Positions 23,008 to 35,518 of a DNA stretch of 64,000 bases are shown here, piece after piece. Location: positions 46,441,500 through 46,505,499 of the forward strand of contig OY987302.1 in NCBI GenBank assembly GCA_963920635.1, in the 5' to 3' direction. Origin of the DNA: Pseudeuparius sepicola (lineage: Eukaryota > Arthropoda > Insecta > Coleoptera > Anthribidae). Position numbers and translations under genes: made by a program. Below the pieces are notes generated by a model, which saw only the letters and a program-made list of their open reading frames with translations, did no database searches and had not been told where the DNA came from. The stretch's first letter is position 1. Every line of letters starts with the position of its first letter.

Positions 23008-23195
23008 ACAGTTTACTCTTATGCTAATTGAAGTTTTTTCAATTTTCTGGTCACCCAGTATAAGTAATGTTAACTTTTTCTATGCCAATCTTATTTTGAC
23101 AACAAGCAGACTTTTTCATCAAGAATGACTTTTTCTCGAAAAATCAACTATAAGAAAGTTTACAAGAGTGCGGTACCCCTTCTAGGGACACACTG

Positions 23196-24500
23196 TAAAT
23201 ATATTTGGTTAATGACAGTTATTGCTAAGTTAGTAATTTTGCAATTTTGACCTTGAGTTTCAGCTTTCGTTGACTGCTTAGGTCGACTTCCCAAGTTGAA
23301 TTGAATAATTTTTAGCGGTTGTTTTTTAGCTTACCTGTTTGTACTTTTCATTCACCTAAATTTTTCAGGGACACATAAGCCTTACTCAGCTGAGGTTTTC
23401 GTTATATTGTGTTGGCAGTGCCGATAGCCGTGTTTGGCATTTGACTATTATTCATCTCGCTAACTTTTAACCTGTACGTACACCGATTTTTTTTACTTTA
23501 AATTGGTTCATGTTTCATGTATTTATGTGTTTACGAACATCTAGGATTTTACCCATTAAATTTCAAAAAATTGTGACGACTTTTATATTAAAGTTTTATA
23601 TTCGACAATTCTTAAATTCAATATATTATGTTGATCTATACCTTAGGGTGATATTAATTATAGATGACACTGAAGGTAGCTTGTTAGCCGAAAACGCTCT
23701 GTTATGTATTTTTAAATATATGGTGAGCAAAGATATAGACAGTTTTCGTCTTGATCAATTATCTTGTTTAACATTGTTTAACATTGTTGCAATTTTTTTT
23801 TGAAGTCATAGGATATATAGGATACTTTAGTTGTATTATGAAATTAGCCCTCACTGCCATTTCAATCAGAAGAGATTGCTCTCCTTCGCAATAGTCAGTT
23901 GTCTTTTCTTCTGTTGTTTATATTTTTCAGAAATTTCGGAAGTCAAGATAAGTAAAAAATGTACCTACTCATCGCTTGCCAGACGGCACTTCCCTCAAAA
24001 ACTCAATTTGCAACAAATGCGGTACGATCTGTTTGGCCAAATTTGCCATATTATTTGTCGAAAATGGAATATTACTTCTTATTTTGCTATATGATATGAC
24101 TGTTAGATTTGTGCTCTATATATCACATTCACTAAATATATATAGGAGTACCAATTTTGAGCCTCCCGAAAACAGTTTAGGGATGCTAATCTAATTAATT
24201 TTACACCTGTGCCGAGAGTCTCAGCGCAAGGTATTCCGACCGCGGAAGTGCAGACTCTACAGTGGCTCTCTCTCACTAAAATACAACTCAATCTGAAAAT
24301 ATCAACCTTCCGAAAACTTGCAATTTTTTGACGCCAGCTCTTGGTCTATTATAATAAGAATTATTGAAGCGAAATTCACAACTATGTCTAATTAGGTATA
24401 ATTAAAATAAAAGCGTTGAAAATGTATTATAAACTAAAGCCATTATGTATGTAGTGGAGAAAAGTTTCTCAACAACGCCGATCGCTATAATAGCCTCCCT
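23196..24500. other. nwk intron, no gene seen
   Basis: AT-rich intron DNA. Several plus-strand frames of 70-100 codons exist here, but they have hydrophobic, AT-driven composition and no family motif. Confidence 0.4.
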
Positions 24501-25288
24501 CTGTACCGACACTATTATATTAATGACCTGTGAATAGCGCGGTTTCAAACGATCGCCACTGGCGCCACACGACGAAAAAAAAAACGACAGGATGAATTAA
24601 TGTTGAAAACACCATTCTTGCAGAATTTTTTATAAAATAAAAGCATGCAAATGAGTGTGACAACGAATTTTACATCCACAATAAAATAAAATGCTTGTTT
24701 GTTATTTTCCTTTAATTTCACAAGCCTACATGACATGCAATAATGGATTTTATTAAGAAAAGCGAGCCTAAAAAGCAAGCAAAAGTATTTTAGTACCTTA
24801 TGGTTTGAAATGAAGTCCATGGCTAGTTGCCGTGTAAGTAAGTATAGAACGCATTCTATTTTTCAGTTTCTTCTTATTAGTGAACCACTGCTTCTTCGAC
24901 TGGTTGAACAGATTATCGCTTAATTCCAAAATAGTGTTTAATCTTCTGCAAGTCACGTAATGATCTGTGCATACGATTTTCTTCATGAGCATGGAAATTT
25001 CATGTTATCACAAACAAATCTACCTATAAAAGCGCTGTTAATATAACAAAACTACGAAATATTGAACGCAAAGAGAATTCGTGACCGTAAAAAAGATGAA
25101 AATGGTAATCAAGCTGGATAATTGAAATATGGGATATTCAAAACTGGCATACCTATAACCAGACAATATCCCTGTTATAACTATGTAGGTAATAAGTCGC
25201 CATTTTTTTCGTCGAGTAGCGCCACCCCAATCCGAAGACAACAATGAAATACGACGTCATGCTCGGGTCTTTAATATAGTGTCGGTCC
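24501..25288. mobile_element. Diverged TIR element
   Basis: CCGACACTAT(TAT)ATTAA at the left and TTTAATATAGTGTCGG at the right are inverted, and the similarity continues inward to GGCGCCACACGACGAAAAAA and its partner TTTTTTTCGTCGAGTAGCGCC. The arms are about 80 bp and diverged; no target duplication recognised. The interior is AT-rich and non-coding. Confidence 0.6.
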
Positions 25289-26914
25289 AGCCCCACTAGA
25301 CTGCACTCTCACTCTCCTCTCGAGGTGTTGCTACATGTTTGTACAGGGCTTGAAATTTGAGAGGGTTGTAGGACAATCCATTTTGACAACGGACCCCTGA
25401 AATATCCTCTCTTAACCCCAGGTGTATAGAGGATAGGTTGCCTCACTTTGGTGCCGACCAATAGGAGCGAAGCGAGGAATTGGCGGGAGTGACGAAAGCC
25501 AGTATGCTGGTTTGAAAACAGAATGTGAGCCGTATACAAATACGTCGTTTTATTGATGCAAAATTTATTATCGTTTTGTAACTTTTAACATTCCTGATTC
25601 AATGTTAATAAGTGGTTCGAATTTCACTAGGCTCCTGCGTATTTCAAACCCTATTTACGGCTTCATCACAATGCTTAGGGATATTGTAAGATTATTTTTA
25701 TACGTGATGATTTTAAATATTTGACCAGTTTTGGATTAATTTGATATTATCAATATCACATTTGGACATTTTGTGAAAGGGAGGCGAGTTGTGAGGGTGT
25801 ATATATAAAATGGGGATGAAATTTGAAAAATCGATTGACACACTGGTCAGAATTACTACTACCTATTTTTTGGATCAAAATTGGACAAATCATATTAGGC
25901 ATATTTTCATAAAAGTTCTGACTACACCACTGGATTGGGCATCCCTTAAAACGGGTTTGTACCAAATTTTGTTAAAAAATATTGGACAATAAAAATTTTA
26001 GAAACCAATAAAAATTGCTCGCTTAAATGACGTTTCAGGAGGGTTGAAATAATTGAAACTGTACCTTGCTTTATAAGAAATGTAGGTATAGGTACATACC
26101 TATATAAATATACAAAAAAACTTGAAGTAAAAATGAAATTTAAATTTCCAATCTAAATATTTTCGATAGGTTTTTCACCACTTTTTTGCCTATTTGGAAT
26201 TGCTTTGACAAATAGGTACACTGCATATTGTTTTAGTCATGTTCCTATTCCCAAAGGCATTAATTTTCATAGGAATATTATAAAAATGAAGTACTATTTA
26301 CCAAAATAATAGACCTAAGTTCAAAAGGCAATTAATAGTCGAACAACATACTTTCTAAAGTCAAAAATATCCAATAACACTTCACAGCCATTACAACCAG
26401 TCACTGATTAATTTAATTTACGAAACATTAAAATAAACATAATTTTTCACGCACAAAAGAATGTTCTCGATCGCTTCGAATACTGTTTACATACCGTCGC
26501 TGAGTCGCTAGCATACCGAGGCCTACGATAAATACAGGCCCTGGCGCACAAAAATCACGTGACCATCTTAGTCCGACGCTCAGAAAAATAAAAAAAACGT
26601 AGAACTGGCTTTGTTTTGGCAAGTTTGTTCCCATAATAAAAAAATAATGTTTACAGCTCGGGTGACAGATCTGGTGCTAACGATTACAAAGCAGTGGCGT
26701 ACCACCAAAGAAAATGATACTTCTTTGGTACCACTAATTTTTTTTAAATAGTTATAAAAATAGGAAAAAATATATTTGCCTTTATATCTTAATTTTTTTT
26801 ATAAAAATTGAAGTGTAACCCCAGGTACAACTAGTACGCGTCAATTCTAAAATTCAAACTTATCAATGTTATTGACAGTTACTAGTTGGGTATTGTTCGG
26901 CGAACACAATATAA

Positions 26915-27300
26915 AAAAATAAAAAATAAAAACTTTTTAAAAACAAGCTTTTATTTAAGCCATGAAATAAAACTGATAAAATAAGTTTAGGCTTTCGTTA
27001 AGATAATTCAATGCCACACTGCGGTAAGCTTTTTAAATAAAAAACCTCGTCGCGCGAAATGTTCATAAAAGTAAGTACCAATTAAGTTTATCGGACAGTG
27101 ATTGGTTGATAAGCAAGTACATGCCAAAGAATATATTTTCTTTACAGTTTGCGCGACAAGCTTTTTGATTTAAAAAAGCTTGTCGCAGTTTGGCATTGAA
27201 TTATCTTAACGAAAACCTAAACTTATTTTATCCGTTTTAGTAAATGGCTTACTTAAATAAAAGCTTGTTTTTAAAAAGGTTTTTATTATTTATTTTATTT
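26915..27300. repeat. Inverted repeat pair
   Basis: Left arm (TTTTTAAAAACAAGCTTTTA, then TTTAGG..TTCGTTAAGATAAT, then GCCACACTGCG) pairs with the right arm about 27130-27300 (GCAGTTTGGC, TTATCTTAACGAAAACCTAA, AAAAGCTTGTTTTTAAAAAG). Each arm is about 120-160 bp. Likely a foldback element within the larger element. Confidence 0.75.
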
Positions 27301-27613
27301 TGTGCTTTTTTAGTACCTATTTGATTCCCATCTCAGAAGGGTGATAAAGAAATTTAGCCCGCCATCTTGGGGCATCGGGCATCCGCCCTATTGGATTTAG
27401 TATGACGTCAGTCACCTTATCGTTTTCTACTCTTCAAATCCTTTCATTTGATACCCATGTCGGGGATGTTGTGAAGAATTAGGCAATCCGCCGTCTTGGG
27501 GAGGCTGCCATATTAGATTTATTATGACGTCATTCACCTTATTGTTTTCTACCATACATATACTAGGTATATTATTGTTTCCTTAGTTGTCTCACAGATT
27601 AAGTACTACGCCC

Positions 27614-27668
27614 GAGGCCTGTCTTTATCGTTGGCCCGAGGCCCGAGGCCAACGATAAAGACAGGCCA
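27614..27668. repeat. Perfect 20-bp stem hairpin
   Basis: GGCCTGTCTTTATCGTTGGC and its exact reverse complement are separated by about 14 bp of CCGAGG-type sequence. The same GGCCTGTCTTTAT string also occurs near 28797 and, diverged, near 26530. Member of the repeat system inside 25425-28897. Confidence 0.85.
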
Positions 27669-28916
27669 CGGCGCTAACGCATAATCGCGTAGTCACGTGA
27701 CCAACTTAGTCCTATATAATGAAAGGCATTTTTGGAGATAAGTAGAAAAAACAAATTGCGTAACAATTTGGCAAGTTTTCTTTCATCTATTACATTATTG
27801 GTTTTGTGCATCCAAGCTTTCTCTAATTGTTTTTTCAAAATTTTCAACCTGCCTCAGCTGTTTTAGGCTGAGAGTTAAACGGCACTGCACTCACAATATT
27901 TTGGCACATTCTCAAAAATTGTTCCTTTAGCTTAGGTGATATTCTCTATAGGTATTTTCCTCCCACAACACATTTGTCCACTTTAATTGTTTCACTTTCT
28001 TGAAAATGTGTTAGCCACACATACTTAAGGGTTTTTTAGAAATTAAATCTCAGTTGGAATTTGACGAATCCATTTTTGGCGGAAATTTACATCCCGAGGC
28101 AAAACAAATGTTTGTTATGGCGACACTTTCTTCCTGGCTTTTGTAATCTGTATAAATATAATATAAACAGACCCAATATTTGGTATTTAGGTTATTTTTT
28201 AAGAAATAGAAATGAAAACTAACTTCATTAGGTATTCTGTAAATATTGACGAAGTCTCAGTTGATCGGCAGCGTGAAAGACCGAATAGAAACCGTATCAG
28301 GGCGTGGGTGAATGGTGAATACAATAAATACATAAATAAATACACAAACCCGAACGTGGTGAACGGGAACGGCTTCCAGCCACCCGGACCGTCTGAACTC
28401 GCGGATCTCCCGTAAGCAGTTCACCCCTCTGTGTCTCAGGCTCCACTGTCCAATACTGTCCCATGTCCATAATAGTCCATTCCGGGTTCCATATTCTGTG
28501 GTTCGGGGGAGAATTCCCCTTACAGCGCTCACGCGTCGCGTCGCGTCGGTGCGAGCGGCACCAATACTCTTGGACGGCACGACTCCCACCCAGAGGCCAT
28601 AATAACACCTGGGCGGTTCCCCTCCGCCAGGACACACGCGCACTAGACACAAACTTGTTTCTAAAATATAAACTAAGACGTTTAAAAACATATTTAAACG
28701 TTGAAAACTTCTCAAAACCCAAGCTGCCGCTTTCAGTTATGTGACAAATGACATGTAACGTCGGACTAAGATGGTAACGTGATTTTTGTGCGCCAGGGCC
28801 TGTCTTTATAGTATGCCTTGTCGTTGGCCTGGGTGACGTCATTCCCCCGCCTGCCGCGCACTTCGCCTCGGCAAAGTGAGACAACCTATCCTCTATAGAC
28901 CTTGCTCTAAACCCAC

Positions 28917-29135
28917 CTGCTTGGCCATCTGCTCTTCCAGCTCGTCCTCTTCCTCCTCCTCGACGATGACGCCGTTCCGGGACTCGTCGTCGTGGTTGAC
29001 GGCGGGCTCCTCCGGAAAGCCGTGCTCCGGCTCCTCCATCATGGGCGTCGCCGCCGTGATGACGATCTGCGCGACGCCCAGGCCGAACTCGTCGCCATCC
29101 TTACCTTCCCCGTCTGGGTCTATGTCGTCGCCATT
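28917..29135 (-). CDS. nwk: nwk exon: acidic, glutamate-rich
   Basis: Acceptor GGGCTTAG and donor CAG|GTGGGT bound a 219-nt exon (73 codons), phase 0 at both ends. It encodes NGDDIDPDGEGKDGDEFGLG, then VAQIVITAATPMMEEPE, and later VIVEEEEEELEEQMAKQ. The run of glutamates and overall negative charge suggest a disordered linker, possibly a short helix at the end. The exon can only be joined in frame to 38730-38913 if the 35-nt exon at 36020-36054 lies between. Codons are G/C-ending. A transposon end sits only 19 nt past the donor. Confidence 0.85.
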
Positions 29136-30265
29136 CTAAGCCCAAGTTACGCGAAATAAAAATAACGTATCTACGCGGTGACTCTTCTACTTGTGCAGAA
29201 AACGCAAATGGTGTTAAATGCAGGCAGGAAGGTGATTGTATTGAATGAAACAGCAAAATCAAACCGTTCGGCAAGATTTAAACTGAGTAGACCAATTCTG
29301 CGGGTAACACATTTTTTCATAGGATCCAAGAGTGAGGCCATATTACCTACTTATGTATTTTAAACAGGGGTAACTAATTTTGTACTTAATTATTATAACC
29401 AACACTACATTGCATTGATAAAAAGGAGAAAAATACTGTCTAAATAGTTCTAACTACTTCTCGTTGAAACAAGATTGAGATTCTCGATTTTTTTTTGAAA
29501 AAAAATCTACCCGCTGACAAAACTGTCAAGTAATCTCGTGCAAGGTGCTTTGTTTTACTGCTTCGTTTTATAGGGCTAAGGATACCCAAAACTCTAATGC
29601 CCGGATACCTACTTCTCTGTAGTCTAGTAGTACGAGAGTAAGGCACATACATAATATTATTTTAAAAAAATACAAGTAGCACATTGTATAACTAAAAGGA
29701 CAACGCACAAAGTTTAAATAATTTGGGTTCCGTGAAACTTTCCTTCATATTATGTCGTTGGCAGTGCCAAAGGCAACTTTTTTACCATTGTGCCAAACCT
29801 CGCAAAATACAGGGCAAGTCAGAAATAAGGGATCAACAATTAATTGAAAATATGTATAATTGCGACCTCGTTGTTTCAATTGTTTTGTAAAAATAATATA
29901 TAATACATACACGTAGAAGTACGTATCACTACAATATACCGGGCGTTCAAAAAATAGAAAACAATCATAAAATATGGGAGGAGAGTAAAGGTTTTAGGTA
30001 AAGTTCTTTAATAATTCAAATTGAGGGATAAATCAGCCTTCTTTGATTTATTTGTAAAAATCAATTTGACTTTTTAGGAGTTTTTTTATCACTAACTGTA
30101 TTTCTAAAATTCTCTCATCGACAAACAAATATATTCTTGTTTTCAGATTATATCCGGACAGGTTTTACAGAGCACTAAAAATAACGAAAATACTCCAAAT
30201 GAAAACGGTTTTTTAAACCATGATAAGGAAGTAGGCGAATATTTTTACGAATACATACCTACTTA
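29136..30265. other. nwk intron, no gene seen
   Basis: AT-rich intron DNA upstream of the acidic exon. No ORF with family motifs on either strand. GGGCGTTCAAAAAATAGAAA near 29941 may be a solitary element end. Confidence 0.4.
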
Positions 30266-32308
30266 CAGGGGTATTATTTAAAAATTGCTCACCTCCTATA
30301 AATTTTGTACCTAGAAAAAATGTTAAATATGACAGTTTTAGAAAATGTCCTTGCGATCTCAATGCACTGATCAGAAAAACAATAAAAGACAATAAGTATT
30401 GAAAGTCATTGAATGGCATTTTTCAGATAAAGACAAAACATATGCTTTATTAATAGATTACCCTGTATATGATAGATAGATATTTGAAATCTTCGTAAAA
30501 TTTCGAGTCGACTGACATATATATGTTACATATCTACTCGAACCGTTTGCCAGTTAACAGCCATATTTGCGATAAATTTTTTTCAAATCAAGATTGCCAT
30601 GTAAACCTTAAGTACGGTAGTTCTTCACATCCCTCTAAAAAATAAAATACAACATTACTTTTCTACACACTAAAGGTTTTAGGTAAATATTACTAATAAG
30701 ATAGTACTTGTATTGTTTTTTTTATATAAAAGATTTCAATAATACCTCTATTCTGTTCAACACACAAGGCCTATACATTTTCAGGGGTAATATAACAAGT
30801 GGTGTGCCTATTATCGATAATACCTTTCGTTAATTTTACGAATTATAATCCCAAAGCTGAAAATACCACGACTGCGCAGCAGGAGTGATATTTTCTTAGC
30901 ATTGGGACTATAATGAGTGATAAATTAAGGAAAGGTATTATCTATTATTAGGCATTCCACGAGTTGTATTTAAAAAGAGAATTTAACAACTGCAAATAGT
31001 TAGTTTGACAGCTAGCTGTCATTTAGATTGAACTTTCGGTTCTGAATAATATGTTTTTTTTGTGCTAATAGATATTTAAAGATCAATGTGTTAACTGAAA
31101 ACATATATTCTATCAGTTTTAGCAGCCACAATATTGGTTTAGCGAAACTAGGATGTAACTAAGAGAGTATGATTTCAGCGATTATTTCCCTCATACTGCT
31201 TGCATCCAATAAGGTAGCTCCTTCCATAAAAATCCAACCAATGATATGCCTCTGCTAGCGATAATTTGCACTAGTGCAATTACCGGTAATTGCACTTGTG
31301 CAAATTATCACTTCGTTGCTTAGCAACCGCGAATCTGTTGGATACAAACACGTACCTACTTCTTAAAGTTTGTGTGTTTCACACTGTTCTAAATTATGCA
31401 GCTTATAAATTATGTTGCGGTATTATTAAGCATTATGTCAATGAATTTATATAACTTTTACATTGCTAAATTATTCTTGTTATTTAGACCTCCGCCTCTG
31501 TTTAAATTTATGACACATGACACATTCAGATAATAAACCAACGAAGACAGGGTGTAGGTATAATCGCATTTGCCTTGGAAACCCAAGCGTCATGTTTGTT
31601 TACTCGAACGCTGCAGTCGAAGCTGTCAATAAACTCGTTCAAAATGAGTCGTTTTGGAAATGTAAACATAGAAAAAATCAATACAGAAATTATTAAATCG
31701 TATTCGTGAAATAATCTCGACAAATACCACTCGTGCTGGAAATTTTTCTAGATAATTTTATTCTCAAGCCCTATTTTGCCCATTAGCAAAACCACTCGTA
31801 GAAATTAGGCTCGAGCTGCGCTCTCGGGATTTTATCAGAAAATAAAAGCCCAATTTTTTCTCGTGATCTTTCTAGGCAAAATAGCGCTTTCGAAAAAATT
31901 ATCGATAAAATTTCTGGCACTAGTGATATTACATACGAAAATACCACTAGTGGTATTATCGCTGAAATCATCACCTGATTGGTTAATATTTCAAAAATCA
32001 AATAATTTTATTGGTCCATATTGGCAGGCGTTGAATTCTCAACTTAATGTTTCTTAATTCGCCATTTTCATTTTTTATTAAACGTACCTAGTTCTCTGGT
32101 TATTTTTACAAAAATATGGTAAATATGGCTGTAAACTGGCAAATGGTTCGAGTAAATATATAACATATAAAAATTCGACTTTCAAATGTTTTTCTGATCA
32201 CTGCATTGAGAACATAAGGAAATTTTCTGAAACTTTTAAGTTTATCATTTTTTTCTAGGTCTAACATTTAAAAAGCTAAGGGGTAAGCGATTTTAAATAA
32301 TACCCCTG
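30266..32308. mobile_element. 2-kb foldback element, no transposase
   Basis: Begins CAGGGGTATTATTTAAAA and ends with the inverse; TA on both sides. Arms of about 350 bp share AGAAAATGTCCTT, CAATGCA(C)TGATCAGAAAAAC, ATATGTTACATAT and CGAACCGTTTGCCAGTT with their complements. The interior contains further palindromes (30815-30960, 31264-31314, 31900-31985) but no recognisable coding sequence. Confidence 0.8.
31264..31314. repeat. Near-perfect palindrome
   Basis: GATAATTTGCAC...GTGCAAATTATC arms meet at a central ACCGGT, giving about 23 bp per arm with a single interior difference and no loop. It lies inside the 30266-32308 element. Confidence 0.85.
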
Positions 32309-32384
32309 TACTTAAGCAAGTAACATTTTTAGCAGCATAGGGAAGGAACACTATCAGCTAAAGTAGTAAAGCGTGTGACTAAAG

Positions 32385-33020
32385 ACGTGACCAGAACGAA
32401 ATTAATTTTTACCAAAGGTGGATGGCATTGTGGCTTGTGGCCTACTTATTTCCAAAAAATTAGTTGCCTACTCCAAAGTCAAAGCCACCTGCGATGTCAC
32501 AATCGAGGCTAAAAATCCGAAAATCATATGAGGCATTTTTTTAAAAAAAATTTCTTAAAGAAGTTGTTCAGAATCGATCCCGGACCCCAAATCCAAAGTT
32601 TTCTTAAAATCAAAAAATATTATATAAAAAAATTAAAGTGCGAAAATAGCAATTATTTAAGGATTTTCTGTGTTTAGGAAAGTGTGCCATGGAAGTTTTG
32701 AAGGCTAGTTGTTTCCAAAAGTAATCATTTCAAAATAAAATTAAAAGCTAAAAAACAATTTTTTTTTTAATTTTTACGTATGTTTTTATCTAATATTTTT
32801 TGATTTTGACGAAATTTTGGATTTAGGGTTCTCGATCGATTCTGAACAATGTTTTTAGTACATTTTTTTGAAAAAAAAAGCCTAATATGACTTTCGGCTT
32901 TCGGATTTTTAGCTTCGACTGTAGCATCGCAGGTGGCTTTGACTTTGATGTAGACTAATTTTTTGGAAATAAGTTGGCAACAATGCCATCAACCTTTGGT
33001 AAAAATTTCGTTCTGGTCGG
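32385..33020. repeat. Long inverted repeat
   Basis: Left arm about 32385-32600 (ACCAGAACGAAATT, CCAAAGGTGGATGGCATTG, AAGTCAAAGCCACCTGCGAT) pairs with right arm about 32815-33020. To the right stands CTTAAGTGAGACACTCTGTA at 33056-33074, which looks like an element terminus of the CAGAGTGTCTC type; a matching left end was not found. Probably a foldback element with an eroded left end. Confidence 0.75.
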
Positions 33021-33074
33021 TTAAAAATTAAAGAAGTTATAAGGTTGTTTCACTCTTAAGTGAGACACTCTGTA

Positions 33075-34123
33075 TATTTTTTATCAAATAAATCAAGTTA
33101 AACGATTATTTTTATGCAAAAAATGTGTCATTGGTCAGAACAAAGACATCATCATATACTCGTCCTCGGTCAGAATTAAAAGAACCTTGGTTCTTTCTTC
33201 AATTAAATTGAAAATTTATAGCTCCACTAAACCCAAAATAAAAAAGTCTAGGTATTGATTTGTTCAGGATTAGAGGATATATCTAAATAGGAATCTATCA
33301 TGAATTAGGAGTCCTACTATTTTTACTCAGATAATTGTACTGTTAATTACCCATATTTCGCGCGCTAACAATCAATTTTACAAATGTGAAAACTGAAAAA
33401 AACTACATATACAATTCTAAACTTCTTAAAAATGTGCAATAATGATAAATAAGAAAAGCTTTACCGGTTGTTCATTTGCAGGAAATTGAAATTTATAAAA
33501 AAAATGGACAGGAATACGACCGGCACGCTTTACTCCAATTTTGCAACTGAATAATGTACCAACGTACCTACAAATTATGTATTGCGTGCCGTCAGCTTAA
33601 ATTCTTTAGTAGATATACCTAACTATGAAACACAATCTATAGGGCAGGGAAAACTAGGTAGAAAGGAAATGGAAAATTGCAGCCTTTCCTATTTACTTAT
33701 ATAATAATAAATGAACAGTTTCAGGTCCGCGTATTTAAATCTGAAGTCCCAATATATTTTAAAAAATGTTCCTTGTAATTTTAAAGTATACCTACTTACC
33801 TAATCCATTGCAACCATCCTAATATAAATTCATTCCACAGCGATTCAAAAACCTTTTCTGTTGCTTATTTGCTAATGTTGTGCGGCAACATCTGGAGTTT
33901 ACTATGCAAATGTATTCGTTTTAAAATACCTCCAAATAAACAAAGCTATGAATAGTATAGGAACCAGATTATGACTTCTAACTAGAGCTGAACATTTATT
34001 GACATACACAGCATGTATCACTTTAACTCCAGACAATTATTTATTTCTTAATTTTTTTAACTTTATTTTGAACACTGTGTCTAAGATAGAGGATGAGACT
34101 AGGGGAATTAATACTTAAATTGA
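33075..34123. other. nwk intron, no gene seen
   Basis: AT-rich intron DNA without a supported gene, repeat pair or RNA gene. Confidence 0.4.
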
Positions 34124-34396
34124 ATCTTAATCAGTGGCGTGCAAGCCACACCCGCAGACCCCGCGGTGCGGGGGGGCCCCAAGTTACCAGGGGCCCCGGG
34201 GCCCACGGCAAAAAATTATCGGGAAATCTCAGGCACCGCTCCACCTATCAGTAGTACCTACACTCGTTGTCTCGCTGTTCATTATTCTCTCTTTTACCAT
34301 TGTCGTTGCTCTGTGTGTAACCAACCTTTTGCCCAGGACCACAACCACAAATCATAGATACGTTAGGTTTTAGGTTAGAGCTAGGGCAGAGATATA

Positions 34397-34895
34397 GAGG
34401 GTGTAACTTAAGTATGTTAAAAGATTTCAGGGAGATGGTCCTCAGCCAATTCTAAGAAAAAAGTTCATATAAACATGTGTCCAAAAATTCTTCGAATATG
34501 ATATAAGGCGTGTTAAATTTCTCTAAAAAAATCGTCTTTTTCCTATAACTCCTTTGTTTGTAAGCTTTTTTTAACCAAATTTGGTACACAACATATTTTT
34601 CTAAGACATTTTTAAATGTCAGGTATTTAAAAAGCGTAGGGAAAAGATAAGGATCTTGTTCTCAATTAAAAACAAAATTTTGGTGGTTTCAAGGCAACAC
34701 AACTAATTTTAACTCGAAATAAGAATAAAAAAAGTGTTGAGAAAAGACGTTTTTTTAGAAAATTTTAACACTCCGTACTTATACCGAAAACGAAGAATTT
34801 TTTTACACATCATGTTTATAATATGAACTTTTGTTGTTAAAATTGGCTGAGGATCACGACCCTGAAATATTTTAACGTACTTAAGTTACACCCTG
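34397..34895. mobile_element. Foldback element nested in the hAT element
   Basis: GAGGGTGTAACTTAAGTA at the left (first base changed from the expected C) and TACTTAAGTTACACCCTG at the right, with TA on both sides. Arms include TCAGCCAATTCTAA and TTAGAATTGGCTGAGG-like text and extend roughly 130 bp. The centre is AT-rich and non-coding. Confidence 0.8.
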
Positions 34896-35125
34896 TATAT
34901 CTCTGAGCTAGGGCCACTGTATAAATCCGCAGTTGTCAGTCGCAGTGGCAGTTGTGGTACTGGTATAATCGGACTATTATATTATTATTTATACGTGTTT
35001 AGTGCTTAATAAAATATTGAGGAAATAGTTACAAAATTTAACATCCATAAGAATTTTTGCAGAGTTTATTTTAATAAAAAAATGGCCAGTATTTTACTGG
35101 ATTTGTGCGCTGCCTTTCACTTTTT

Positions 35126-35270
35126 CTTAAGTTTACCATCATTGAGTTTGCCTGTTTCATCCTCAACCGTAGAAAGTTCTTTTTCAAAATTAAAACTAAT
35201 AAAGCCATTTTTGCGATCGAAAATGGCTAACGAAAGACTAACTTCCCTCCCTTATCAGTAAGAGAATGAA
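35126..35270 (+). pseudogene. hAT transposase dimerisation-domain relic
   Basis: Open frame LPSLSLPVSSSTVESSFSKL, then KLIKPFLRSKMANERLTSL. This is the hAT C-terminal dimerisation pattern (lP.ts.a.vERsFS.Lk.ik..LRs.m...RL..L), here with ERSFS changed to ESSFS. A stop follows soon after. It is the only coding remnant in the element 34132-35518. Confidence 0.75.
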
Positions 35271-35518
35271 AGGGCTAGCAGCTTGGATTTGGACAACATT
35301 ACCAAACAGTTTTTCAGTTTGTAGCGGCGTTTATAGTTATTTATTGTTAGGGTATAATATGTTTCTATTTTACTTTCATTTGGAATAAATCAGTTTGATT
35401 TGTTTCAGTATTTTTTGTGATTTGTGGCAAAACTCAGTGTTTTATTCATTCATCTTAACAAAAGAGGGGCCCCGCGTCTAGTTTTGCGGGGGGGTCCCAG
35501 AATATCTCTGCACGCTAC

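Larger units (their letters stand above)
21021..23195. mobile_element. Foldback element split by a solo LTR
   Basis: Starts CAGTGTGTCCCCAGATTGGG and ends with its inverse, TA at both flanks. Arms share GTGCGGTACC, TTTCTCGAAAAATCAA and AGCATAAGAGTAAACTG. When the LTR at 21708-23007 and one copy of its four-base duplication are disregarded, the right arm becomes continuous (AAATATAGACAG joins TTTACTCTTATG) and the element is about 870 bp. An inner inverted pair lies at about 21213-21440 and 21460-21703, including GCGTTAAGCCTA and GTAAGTTACTTAG. Confidence 0.85.
25425..28897. mobile_element. Large TIR element ending beside an nwk exon
   Basis: TATAGAGGATAGGTTGCCTC with ACTTTG at 25425-25450 is repeated inverted at 28873-28897, and weaker inverted similarity continues inward (GGCGGGAGTGACG against CGTCATTCCCCCGCC). 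The interior is composite: inverted pairs at 26520-26580 and 28760-28815, a direct copy of part of that at 27690-27790, palindromes at 26915-27300 and 27614-27668, and an unassigned GC-rich block at 28360-28630. No transposase was recognised. Its right edge lies 19 nt beyond the nwk splice donor at 28917. Confidence 0.55.
34132..35518 (+). mobile_element. hAT element, internally deleted
   Basis: Starts CAGTGGCGTGCAAGCC and ends with a matching inverted GTGCAGAGATA/CACGCTAC terminus. ATCTTAAT (34124-34131) and TTCTTAAT (35519-35526) flank it as an imperfect eight-base duplication, as expected for hAT. G- and C-runs lie just inside both ends. The interior keeps a transposase C-terminal fragment (35126-35270) and holds a nested foldback insertion at 34397-34895. 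The rest of the transposase is gone. Confidence 0.8.

Noticed and set aside
23510..24194. Plus ORFs of 70-100 codons in the 23-24 kb intron region
   Set aside because: AT-driven hydrophobic translations without motifs, neighbours or codon bias.
28257..28884. Overlapping minus ORFs of 152 and 195 codons in a GC-rich block
   Set aside because: Two frames open at once by base composition, no recognised motif, and located inside a TIR element. Could be an LTR or SINE fragment; not a gene on present evidence.
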